Shown piece by piece: positions 1 through 4,782 of a stretch of DNA of 5,297 nt. The translations under genes and the position numbers were made by a program. Position 1 is the first letter of the stretch; each line of letters begins with the position of its first letter. The stretch comes from Actinomycetes bacterium. GTDB taxonomy: Bacteria; Actinomycetota; Acidimicrobiia; Acidimicrobiales; Palsa-688. The notes under the pieces were generated by a model. It made no database searches. It was not told the origin of the DNA and was given only the letters and a program-made list of their open reading frames with translations. The stretch is from contig JAKAZH010000138.1 in NCBI GenBank assembly GCA_021815935.1, forward strand, positions 1 to 5,297, given 5' to 3'.

Positions 1-602
1 ACGATCCGTATCGCATCGACCCCGAGCTCATCGAGAGAACCTCCCCTGTCTTCGGCCAGGGAGATGTCGGGCCTTTCGACTCGGATTTGACCGTCCAACA
101 CCGCGGTGCTCCTATCGGTGAGCGAATCGTCGTCACCGGGCGTGTGCTCGACACGGACTGCCGTCCGATCGCGGGTCAACTCGTCGAGGTGTGGCAGGCG
201 AACGCAGCCGGGCGGTATATCCACATCCGCGATCAGCACCAGGCTCCGCTCGACCCGAATTTCACGGGGGTCGGCCGGTGCCTTACGGCGGCGGACGGCA
301 GCTACCGCTTCACGACCGTCAAACCAGGCCCCTATCCGTGGCGTAACCATCACAATGCCTGGCGGCCGGCGCACATCCACTTCTCGGTGTTCGGGCGTGC
401 GTTCACCCAACGACTGATCACCCAGATGTACTTTCCCGGGGACCCCCTCTTCGACTACGACCCGATATTCCAGTCCGTCCTCGACCGCCGCTCACGGGAG
501 CGAATCGTCGCGACCTACGACCACGACGTGAGCTCCCACGAGGAGCACACCGGCTATCGCTGGGACATCGTGGTCGGCGAAACCCCGACGGTGAACCCGT
601 GA
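1..602 (+). CDS. pcaH: Protocatechuate 3,4-dioxygenase beta subunit (5' end outside window)
   Basis: Catalytic, iron-carrying subunit of the cytoplasmic intradiol dioxygenase that cleaves protocatechuate to 3-carboxy-cis,cis-muconate with O2. The frame is open from the left edge (first whole codon at base 3) and gives 199 residues; full-length PcaH is about 230-240, so roughly 30-40 N-terminal residues are missing. All four Fe(III) ligands known from Pseudomonas PcaH (Tyr408, Tyr447, His460, His462) can be placed: Tyr72 in GRYIH, Tyr111 in GPYPWRN, and His124 and His126 in RPAHIHF. The spacings of 39, 13 and 2 residues are exactly those of the Pseudomonas enzyme. The conserved active-site Arg (R121 of WRPAH) and the LDPNF..GVGRCLT segment are also present. 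A TTG at base 87 could be taken as a start, but the reading upstream of it (DPYRIDPELIERTSPVFGQG) is typical PcaH sequence. The stop overlaps the pcaG start as GTGA, which suggests coupled translation of the two subunits. The product is very likely active. Confidence 0.96.
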   Translation, partial: DPYRIDPELIERTSPVFGQGDVGPFDSDLTVQHRGAPIGERIVVTGRVLDTDCRPIAGQLVEVWQANAAGRYIHIRDQHQAPLDPNFTGVGRCLTAADGSYRFTTVKPGPYPWRNHHNAWRPAHIHFSVFGRAFTQRLITQMYFPGDPLFDYDPIFQSVLDRRSRERIVATYDHDVSSHEEHTGYRWDIVVGETPTVNP

Positions 603-1129
603 TCGAGACTCCCGGCCAGACGATCGGCCCGTTCTTCGCTTTCGCACTGCCATACGAAGGTGATTCGCAGCTTGTCCCTCCAGGCCACCCGGGCGCCGTG
701 CAGTTCACCGGGCTCGTCTTGGACGGCGACGACGTTGCTGTACCGGACGCGTTGATCGAGATATGGCAACCGGACTCCGAGGGGCGCGTCGTGGCTAGGG
801 CGGGGTCTCTTCGCAGGGACGGCTTCACTTTCACCGGGTGGGGTCGGGCCGCAACCGACAACTCCGGTCGGTTCTCTTTCGCGACGCTACGACCGGGAGG
901 TGAAACGCCGTTCTTCGCTATGACCGTGTTCGCCCGCGGCCTGCTGCACCGCCTTTTCACCCGCGCTTACCTCCCCGGGTACCCCCCGGACAGGCTGCTG
1001 TCGTCGCTGCCTGAAAACCGGCGACGGACACTCGTGGCGCTCGATGACGGCGCCCGCTTGACATTCGACATCAAGTTGCAGGGCGCCGACGAGACCGTGT
1101 TTCTAGGATTCGACAAACCCGGTGACTGA
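599..1129 (+). CDS. pcaG: Protocatechuate 3,4-dioxygenase alpha subunit
   Basis: Partner subunit of PcaH in the protocatechuate 3,4-dioxygenase oligomer; it shares the intradiol dioxygenase fold and helps form the active-site wall but does not bind iron. The 176-residue length is slightly short of the roughly 190-200 usual in the family. It opens with METPGQTIGPFF-type sequence (residues 2-13), the alpha-subunit signature that lines the substrate pocket, with Phe where Pseudomonas has Tyr16. It continues with ALIEIWQPDSEGR (51-63), FTGWGRAATD (78-87), FARGLLHRLFTRAYLP (111-126, carrying the Arg that matches Arg133 of the Pseudomonas alpha subunit) and the C-terminal FDIKLQGADETVFLGF (156-171). 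Where PcaH has the HIH iron ligands, this protein has FFAMTVF, consistent with a non-metal subunit. The start is GTG at 599, overlapping the pcaH stop by 4 bp. No strong ribosome binding site precedes it, so translation probably depends on ribosomes finishing pcaH. Confidence 0.95.
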   Translation: MIETPGQTIGPFFAFALPYEGDSQLVPPGHPGAVQFTGLVLDGDDVAVPDALIEIWQPDSEGRVVARAGSLRRDGFTFTGWGRAATDNSGRFSFATLRPGGETPFFAMTVFARGLLHRLFTRAYLPGYPPDRLLSSLPENRRRTLVALDDGARLTFDIKLQGADETVFLGFDKPGD

Positions 1130-1150
1130 TCAGGGACTGGCCGGGGTATG

Positions 1151-1155
1151 GGAGA
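1151..1155 (+). promoter_or_regulatory. Ribosome binding site that decides the pcaI start
   Basis: GGAGA lies 7 nt before the ATG at 1163. An in-frame ATG also exists at 1148, only 15 bp upstream, but it has no comparable Shine-Dalgarno. Starting at 1163 gives an N terminus (MIEL...AV) that lines up with known PcaI proteins (MINK...AV), so 1163 is preferred. Confidence 0.6.
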
Positions 1156-1162
1156 ATCTCGA

Positions 1163-1870
1163 ATGATCGAACTGCCAACTGACCCTGACGCAGCTGTAAG
1201 CGACCTCGAGGACGGCTCGACGGTGCTTATCGGGGGCTTCGGGGAAGCCGGGCTTCCTTTTGCTCTCGTAGACGCGCTGCTGCGCTGCGACGCCGGGGAC
1301 CTGACCGTCGTCAACAACAACGCCGGCAACGGCGACACGGGCCTCGCCGCACTCCTCGCTGCGGGGCGGGTACGGAAGATAATCTGCTCCTATCCCCGCC
1401 AGGTCGACTCGTGGATCTTCGACGGGTTGTACCGGGCCGGTAAGATCGAGCTGGAGCTTGTACCCCAGGGCACCCTGGCGGAGCGGATCCGGGCCGGCGG
1501 GGCGGGGATCGGGGCTTTCTACACCCCGACGGGTGCCGGGACGCCGCTCGCCGCCGGAAAGGAGGTCCGGACCATCGACGGCAGGCAGTACCTTCTCGAG
1601 TACCCGATCCGTGGCGACGTCGCACTAATCCGGGCGCACCTCTCCGACGGGATGGGCAACCTCGTCTACCGCAAGACCGGCCGGAACTTCGGGCCGGTGA
1701 TGGCTACTGCGGCGACTACGACCATCGTCGAGGTAGACCGGATCGTGGCGGTCGGCTCCCTCGATCCGGAAATTGTTGTCACGCCCGGCATCTTCGTGGA
1801 TCGGGTCGTCGTGGCCCAGCGGCGCAAGGTCGCCGCCGACGTAGCCGGACACGTCGGAGCGCCGGCATGA
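1163..1870 (+). CDS. pcaI: 3-oxoadipate CoA-transferase subunit A
   Basis: Alpha subunit of the family I CoA-transferase that moves CoA from succinyl-CoA to 3-oxoadipate, the penultimate step of the beta-ketoadipate pathway. The 235 residues match the family's length. Residues 17-32 (DGSTVLIGGFGEAGLP) fit the family I CoA-transferase subunit A signature (D-G-x2-hydrophobic3-GGF-x3-G-x-P). Further typical blocks are NNNAGNG (51-57), SYPRQVDSWIFDGLYRAGKI (76-95), VPQGTLAERIRAGGAGIGAFYTPTG (100-124) and TPGIFVDRVV (207-216). If the ATG at 1148 were used instead, the protein would gain five residues (MGESR). The gene follows pcaG after 33 bp, and its stop overlaps the pcaJ start as ATGA. Substrate is assigned from the adjacent pcaHG and the close PcaI-like sequence; related enzymes act on acetoacetate, but that is less likely here. 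Confidence 0.93.
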   Translation: MIELPTDPDAAVSDLEDGSTVLIGGFGEAGLPFALVDALLRCDAGDLTVVNNNAGNGDTGLAALLAAGRVRKIICSYPRQVDSWIFDGLYRAGKIELELVPQGTLAERIRAGGAGIGAFYTPTGAGTPLAAGKEVRTIDGRQYLLEYPIRGDVALIRAHLSDGMGNLVYRKTGRNFGPVMATAATTTIVEVDRIVAVGSLDPEIVVTPGIFVDRVVVAQRRKVAADVAGHVGAPA

Positions 1871-2502
1871 GCGGCTACCTCACCCGCTCCGAGATGGCGC
1901 AGATGGTCGCCCGCGACATCCCTGCCGGTTCGTACGTCAACCTCGGGATCGGCCAGCCGACCCTCGTGAGCGACTACCTGACAGCCGACCAGCACGTCGT
2001 GCTTCACACCGAGAACGGGATGTTGGGGATGGGGCCGCAAGCCGAAGGCGACGAAGTCGACCCGGACCTGGTCAACGCCGGCAAGATCGCGGTGACCGAG
2101 CTGCCCGGCGCGGCCTACTTTCACCATGCGGACTCATTCGCGATCATGCGCGGCGGTCACCTCGATATCTGCGTCATGGGCGCGTTCCAGGTTTCGGCCG
2201 CCGGGGACCTCGCGAACTGGCATACCGGCGAACCCGACGCGATTCCCGCCGTCGGAGGCGCGATGGACCTCGCCGCCGGCGCGAAGGAGGTCTTCGTGAT
2301 GATGACCCTTTTCACCAAGAACGGCACACCGAAACTCGTGCCGAAGTGCACCTACCCGCTAACGGGAGTCGGCTGTGTCAGTCGCGTCTACACCGAGCGT
2401 GCGGTGTTCCACCTGACGCCGGACGGGATCGTCGTCAAGGAAACCTTCGGGACGTCGATCGACGAGCTTGCCGAAAGCCTCGAGGTGGCTGTCGTCGCCT
2501 GA
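1867..2502 (+). CDS. pcaJ: 3-oxoadipate CoA-transferase subunit B
   Basis: Beta subunit of 3-oxoadipate:succinyl-CoA transferase, carrying the glutamate that forms the enzyme-CoA thioester. At 211 residues it is full length. The catalytic Glu is E49 in LHTENGMLGMGP (residues 46-57); many family members have Ser instead of Thr before it. VNLGIGQPTLVSDYL (24-38) is the conserved glycine-rich segment near the active site. ELPGAAYFHHADSFAIMRGGHLDICVMGAFQVSAAGDLANW (78-118) and KLVPKCTYPLTGVGCVSRVYT (157-177) closely resemble Pseudomonas PcaJ. The ATG overlaps the pcaI stop by 4 bp, and a GGAG at 1856-1859 inside pcaI lies 7 nt before it, so both coupling and direct initiation are possible. It is the last plus-strand gene of the pca cluster in this window. 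Confidence 0.95.
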   Translation: MSGYLTRSEMAQMVARDIPAGSYVNLGIGQPTLVSDYLTADQHVVLHTENGMLGMGPQAEGDEVDPDLVNAGKIAVTELPGAAYFHHADSFAIMRGGHLDICVMGAFQVSAAGDLANWHTGEPDAIPAVGGAMDLAAGAKEVFVMMTLFTKNGTPKLVPKCTYPLTGVGCVSRVYTERAVFHLTPDGIVVKETFGTSIDELAESLEVAVVA

Positions 2503-2538
2503 GGCGTCGGGGACTGCACCGCATGCCCAGATGTCCGG

Positions 2539-2569
2539 TGACCTGGAATGGCCCGATCGGGCCGGGTCA
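2539..2569. terminator. Candidate two-way terminator hairpin between convergent genes
   Basis: A perfect 14-bp palindrome, GGCCCGATCGGGCC at 2550-2563, is flanked by an outer complementary pair, TGACC (2539-2543) and GGTCA (2565-2569), with 6 nt and 1 nt of unpaired bases between the inner and outer stems. It sits 36 bp after the pcaJ stop, and the outer right arm contains the stop codon of the oppositely facing gene. There is no T tract on either side, so classical rho-independent termination is not shown; U-tract-less hairpins have been proposed as terminators in actinobacteria. The call rests on the symmetry and its position. Confidence 0.4.
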
Positions 2570-3103
2570 GGCTGCGCGGCCGCCGAAGTTGAGCCAGCGC
2601 GTCTGCACGGCGGCGTCCGCGCCGGGCTCGATTTTCGGGGCGAAACCGCCGGGACGTCGGATCGCCTCGTCCATCGGAGTTAGAAACTCCAAAGACTTCT
2701 CAACCGCATCCTGGTCGAGCTCCTCGTCCTGGCCTGTCGCCCGGGCGAGATCCCACGTGTGGTACAGCGTGTCGCTGCAGAGCAGGCGGCTCACCAACGA
2801 CTCGAAGCTTTGCTCACCGAACATTCCGCCGCGAATTGCGGAGGCACGCGCAGGGTCAGCGAGGGCATCGGACACGGCAACGCTGGCTTCTTGCCACTGT
2901 GCGACCAAGTCACCGGACGTGTCGGCTTCGCGCCCGGCGGTCCCTTCGATGCGCCAATGCGTCGTGACGACGTGCGCCACCAGCGACTGTACGTCCCAGT
3001 CGCTGCACGGTGTCGGGGCCGACCACTGCTTGGCACTGACGCGGGCCAGTCGGGAACCGAACCCGCTGATTACCCGAGCGTAGCGCTGCTCTGTTTCTGT
3101 CAT
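2567..3103 (-). CDS. TIGR03086-family metal-binding protein (mycothiol-dependent maleylpyruvate isomerase-like)
   Basis: Member of the actinobacterial DinB-like four-helix group that includes mycothiol-dependent maleylpyruvate isomerase; most members have no assigned substrate. The protein has 178 residues, usual for the family. Hallmarks are PTPCSDWDVQSLVAHVV (30-46) and LLCSDTLYHTWDLARATG (107-124). By analogy with the Corynebacterium isomerase (His, Glu, His), the likely metal ligands are H44, D111 and H115. The C terminus (FLTPMDEAIRRPGGFAPKI) is also family-like. The frame extends 25 codons further upstream (to 3178), but that part does not resemble the family and overlaps the divergent control region; the ATG at 3103 (MTETEQRYARV) is chosen. 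No good Shine-Dalgarno precedes this ATG, while a -10-like box lies close to it, so the mRNA may be leaderless. It converges on pcaJ and diverges from the methyltransferase gene. A role in thiol-dependent chemistry on small molecules is inferred; isomerase activity itself is not shown. Confidence 0.85.
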   Translation of the reverse strand: MTETEQRYARVISGFGSRLARVSAKQWSAPTPCSDWDVQSLVAHVVTTHWRIEGTAGREADTSGDLVAQWQEASVAVSDALADPARASAIRGGMFGEQSFESLVSRLLCSDTLYHTWDLARATGQDEELDQDAVEKSLEFLTPMDEAIRRPGGFAPKIEPGADAAVQTRWLNFGGRAA

Positions 3104-3112
3104 AGGCAGCTC

Positions 3113-3118
3113 AAGATA
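3113..3118 (-). promoter_or_regulatory. Candidate extended -10 box for the TIGR03086 gene
   Basis: On the minus strand this reads TATCTT, preceded by TGC (a TGN extension), about 10 nt before the ATG at 3103. A start site about 7 nt downstream would fall within a few bases of the ATG, implying a leaderless or near-leaderless transcript, which fits the lack of a Shine-Dalgarno. No convincing -35 element was found, so this is a weak call. Confidence 0.25.
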
Positions 3119-3176
3119 GCAAAGGCCCGCAGATGCATCACCCGTCGAAGTGGGAACGGAGTCGGAGACGACATGC

Positions 3177-3181
3177 AAGGA
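3177..3181 (+). promoter_or_regulatory. Ribosome binding site that decides the methyltransferase start
   Basis: AAGGA lies 8 nt before the ATG at 3190. The frame is also open from an ATG at 3133, but that would add 19 residues of basic, low-complexity sequence (MHHPSKWERSRRRHARIHF) unlike the family and without a comparable ribosome binding site. The start at 3190 is therefore preferred. Confidence 0.6.
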
Positions 3182-3189
3182 TTCACTTC

Positions 3190-3765
3190 ATGACCGAGAT
3201 CTCAGGGTCCGATTTTGACGGCGAGGCCTACCAGGCACGCTTCGATGCGCTCGCACGCACGGGAATGGACCTGCACGGCGAAGCTCGCCTCGTGATGTCG
3301 TTTGCGCCGGCAAGTGTTCTCGACGCGGGATGCGGAACCGGGCGGGTTTCGATCGAGCTGGCAAAGCACGGCATCGAGGTCGTCGGCGTCGACGTCAACA
3401 CGTCCATGATCGCCAAAGCCAGGCGGCTCGGCCCCGGGATCGACTGGGTAGAAGCCGACCTGGCTTCGTTGGATCTCGGGCGGCGCTTCGACGTGGTCGT
3501 CCTGGCAGGAAACGTCCCGCTCTTCTGCGAACCGTCGCGTCGCGCCGGCCTGGTCGCGTCGTGTGCAGCGCACGTCGGTGTCGGAGGGGCGATGATCGCC
3601 GGGTTCGGCCTCGACGGCCGTCACGGTTACGGGAAATACGAGCTCGCGGACTACGACTTTGCCTGCTCGCAGAGTGGGCTGCGCTTCGCCGATCGTTGGT
3701 CCTCGTGGGACAGGGGACCTTTCGACGAGGGGTCCGCGTACGCCGTGACAGTCCATCGACGCTGA
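3190..3765 (+). CDS. Class I SAM-dependent methyltransferase, small, substrate unknown
   Basis: A 191-residue Rossmann-fold methyltransferase, presumably cytoplasmic. Motif I, which binds S-adenosylmethionine, is VLDAGCGTGRVS (43-54). Asp68 in EVVGVDVN ends strand beta2 and should bind the ribose hydroxyls. ADL (89-91) matches the adenine-binding acidic region, and FDVVVLAGNVPLFCEP (100-115) is the motif IV region. The N-terminal FDGEAYQARFDALARTGMDLHGEA and C-terminal RWSSWDRGPFDEGSAYAVTVHRR are characteristic of a group of short methyltransferases common in actinobacteria, which to my knowledge lack a known substrate. There is no membrane segment or signal peptide. It is divergent from the TIGR03086 gene (86 bp between starts) and converges on the SCO6745-family gene (50 bp between stops), so it appears to be transcribed alone. 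The fold is certain; the substrate cannot be judged from this context. Confidence 0.88.
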   Translation: MTEISGSDFDGEAYQARFDALARTGMDLHGEARLVMSFAPASVLDAGCGTGRVSIELAKHGIEVVGVDVNTSMIAKARRLGPGIDWVEADLASLDLGRRFDVVVLAGNVPLFCEPSRRAGLVASCAAHVGVGGAMIAGFGLDGRHGYGKYELADYDFACSQSGLRFADRWSSWDRGPFDEGSAYAVTVHRR

Positions 3766-3814
3766 AGGGCTGCCGAGGTGCACGGATCGAGGCCCGGGCG
3801 ACGCTCAGCCGACG

Positions 3815-3824
3815 GTCAGCTGAC
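3815..3824. repeat. Short palindrome at the methyltransferase/SCO6745 convergence
   Basis: GTCAGCTGAC is a perfect 10-bp inverted repeat followed by TTT on the plus strand, and it covers the stop codon of the minus-strand gene. The 50-bp gap to the left also holds GCCCGGGC at 3792-3799. Either could take part in ending transcription of the two convergent genes, but the stems are short and I see no clear terminator. Confidence 0.2.
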
Positions 3825-4700
3825 TTTGGCTAGGCGCGCGGCGAGCATCGGCGGGAACCCGACGTCGCCGGAGACGATCGCCTTGGAGAGCGGAACAGCC
3901 AACGCTCTCAGGCGTTCGCATCCGTCCTCGCCGATAGCCTCGTATGGGAAAGCGGCGAGCCCGTCCGTGCGGTCCTCGATGGTCCGCCTGTGCTCTCGGC
4001 CTGACGGGCTCAGGGCGAGCTCCTCTCCGGGTTCGAGCCAGCCGCGCGACCGCACCCTGGCTACGCCATCCGCCCATTCGTCGTCGTTCCACTCTCTCAT
4101 GGCCTGCAGGGTGGCTCCCGGAACGTCTCCGGTAGCGGCGTGGACGATCAGGGCTTCCACGCCGTCGAGCCCTTCGCTCATGAGCAAAGCGACGTGGCCG
4201 TCGCCTCGGTACTCGCGAAGCAGTGTCTGCGCTTGCCACAGCACCAGATGCGCCTCGCTGGCCCAGGGGAGGCTGGCGTGGCCGGCGAACAGAGGCCGTC
4301 CCTGCGGACGGGTCGCTGCTCTCTCCGCAGCGCTACGCGCCAGATCTGCCGCCTCTGCCACCTCGGCGCCGACCACGTTGTCACCCCAGGCTTGGCGCAG
4401 TGTCCGGTCGACCGCTTCCAGGCGGGCGCCGAGGATGGACTCGGGTGCTGCGATCTCCCACGCTTGGGGGATCACTCTCGTGACCGCCCGAGGGTGGAAG
4501 TTGAAGAACGTCGCGATCGTCACTTCCGCCGCGACGGGTCCCATCGCCGCGGAACGCGAAGCGAAGTAGCCCATCCGCTGGTCGGTGATCCCTATCTCCG
4601 CGTAGGCGGTTCGGGCGTGCGGGCTGAAGTAGATCATCCCGTGGATGGTCTCGGCGCTCATGTGCGTGCGCCGGGCGCTCGACGCGGAGACGGGGTTCAC
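3816..4700 (-). CDS. SCO6745-family protein (SalK-like), function unknown
   Basis: A 294-residue soluble protein of the family named after Streptomyces SCO6745, widespread in actinobacteria and without an established function. Recognisable blocks, in order, are ETIHGMIYFSPHA (17-29), GYFASRSAAMGPV (44-56), ATFFNFHP (63-70), GRPLFAGHASLPW (134-146), HLVLWQAQTLLREYRGDGHVALL (151-173) and MREWNDDEWADGVARVRSRGWL (201-222). The C-terminal region (about 200-260) reads like a winged-helix unit (helix, then RGWLEPGEELALSPSGREHRRTIEDRTD), so DNA binding is possible but not shown. The GTG at 4700 is chosen because the N terminus SASSARRTHMSAETIHGMIYF lines up with family members; a later ATG at 4661 would remove part of this block and lacks a ribosome binding site. 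The GTG has only a poorly spaced GAGG before it, but it overlaps by 4 bp the stop of a 15-codon frame with a strong Shine-Dalgarno, suggesting coupling. It lies downstream of the DUF429 gene on the same strand, possibly in one operon. Confidence 0.85.
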   Translation of the reverse strand: MNPVSASSARRTHMSAETIHGMIYFSPHARTAYAEIGITDQRMGYFASRSAAMGPVAAEVTIATFFNFHPRAVTRVIPQAWEIAAPESILGARLEAVDRTLRQAWGDNVVGAEVAEAADLARSAAERAATRPQGRPLFAGHASLPWASEAHLVLWQAQTLLREYRGDGHVALLMSEGLDGVEALIVHAATGDVPGATLQAMREWNDDEWADGVARVRSRGWLEPGEELALSPSGREHRRTIEDRTDGLAAFPYEAIGEDGCERLRALAVPLSKAIVSGDVGFPPMLAARLAKVS

Positions 4701-4744
4701 GCGCCTCGGCCAGTCGTCGTCCTATCGCCGGCCGGATTCGACAT
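4697..4744 (-). CDS. Possible 15-residue leader peptide coupled to the SCO6745-family gene
   Basis: The frame ATG...TGA encodes MSNPAGDRTTTGRGA. Two things support translation. An almost ideal Shine-Dalgarno (GAGGAGGG) stands just before the ATG, far better than any at the neighbouring genes. The TGA overlaps the GTG start of the SCO6745-family gene in the GTGA arrangement that the pcaH/pcaG pair in this window also uses. The peptide has no recognisable regulatory residue run apart from three Thr codons (ACG ACG ACT). The simplest role is to load ribosomes for the weakly initiated downstream GTG. An alternative is that this is the true N terminus of the downstream protein, separated by a one-base shift or sequencing error. 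Confidence 0.4.
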   Translation of the reverse strand: MSNPAGDRTTTGRGA

Positions 4745-4747
4745 GGA

Positions 4748-4755
4748 CCCTCCTC
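4748..4755 (-). promoter_or_regulatory. Strong Shine-Dalgarno for the 15-codon frame
   Basis: The minus strand reads GAGGAGGG followed by TCC and the ATG at 4744. It matches the anti-Shine-Dalgarno over the whole AGGAGG core, with about 4 nt from that core to the ATG, which is slightly short. It lies in the 82-bp gap between the DUF429 stop and the SCO6745-family GTG. Confidence 0.5.
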
Positions 4756-4782
4756 GAAGGTCGGGAAACGTTGACTCGGACA

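Noticed and set aside
87..89. TTG as the start of pcaH
   Set aside because: The frame continues upstream to the window edge with sequence typical of PcaH, so this is an internal Leu codon.
418..960. 180-codon minus-strand open frame across pcaH/pcaG
   Set aside because: It lies antisense to two clearly recognised dioxygenase genes, its translation is Arg/Ser/Pro-rich without any family resemblance, and such frames are expected in GC-rich coding DNA.
1148..1150. Upstream ATG as the pcaI start
   Set aside because: It lacks a good ribosome binding site and adds five residues not seen in PcaI relatives, whereas the ATG at 1163 has GGAGA at ideal distance. It cannot be fully excluded.
1235..1249. 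Hairpin GGCTTC-GGG-GAAGCC within pcaI
   Set aside because: It lies in codons for the conserved GGFGEAG signature, so the symmetry is explained by the protein sequence; there is no reason to expect a terminator inside the operon here.
2346..3083. 245-codon plus-strand open frame
   Set aside because: It overlaps the end of pcaJ and runs antisense to the TIGR03086 gene; the translation is low in recognisable motifs and rich in Arg, Ser and Ala. It is a shadow of the real gene.
3778..4569. 263-codon plus-strand open frame
   Set aside because: It is antisense to the SCO6745-family gene, which shows clear family motifs along its whole length; the plus-strand translation is Ser/Arg/Ala-rich and unlike any protein I recognise.
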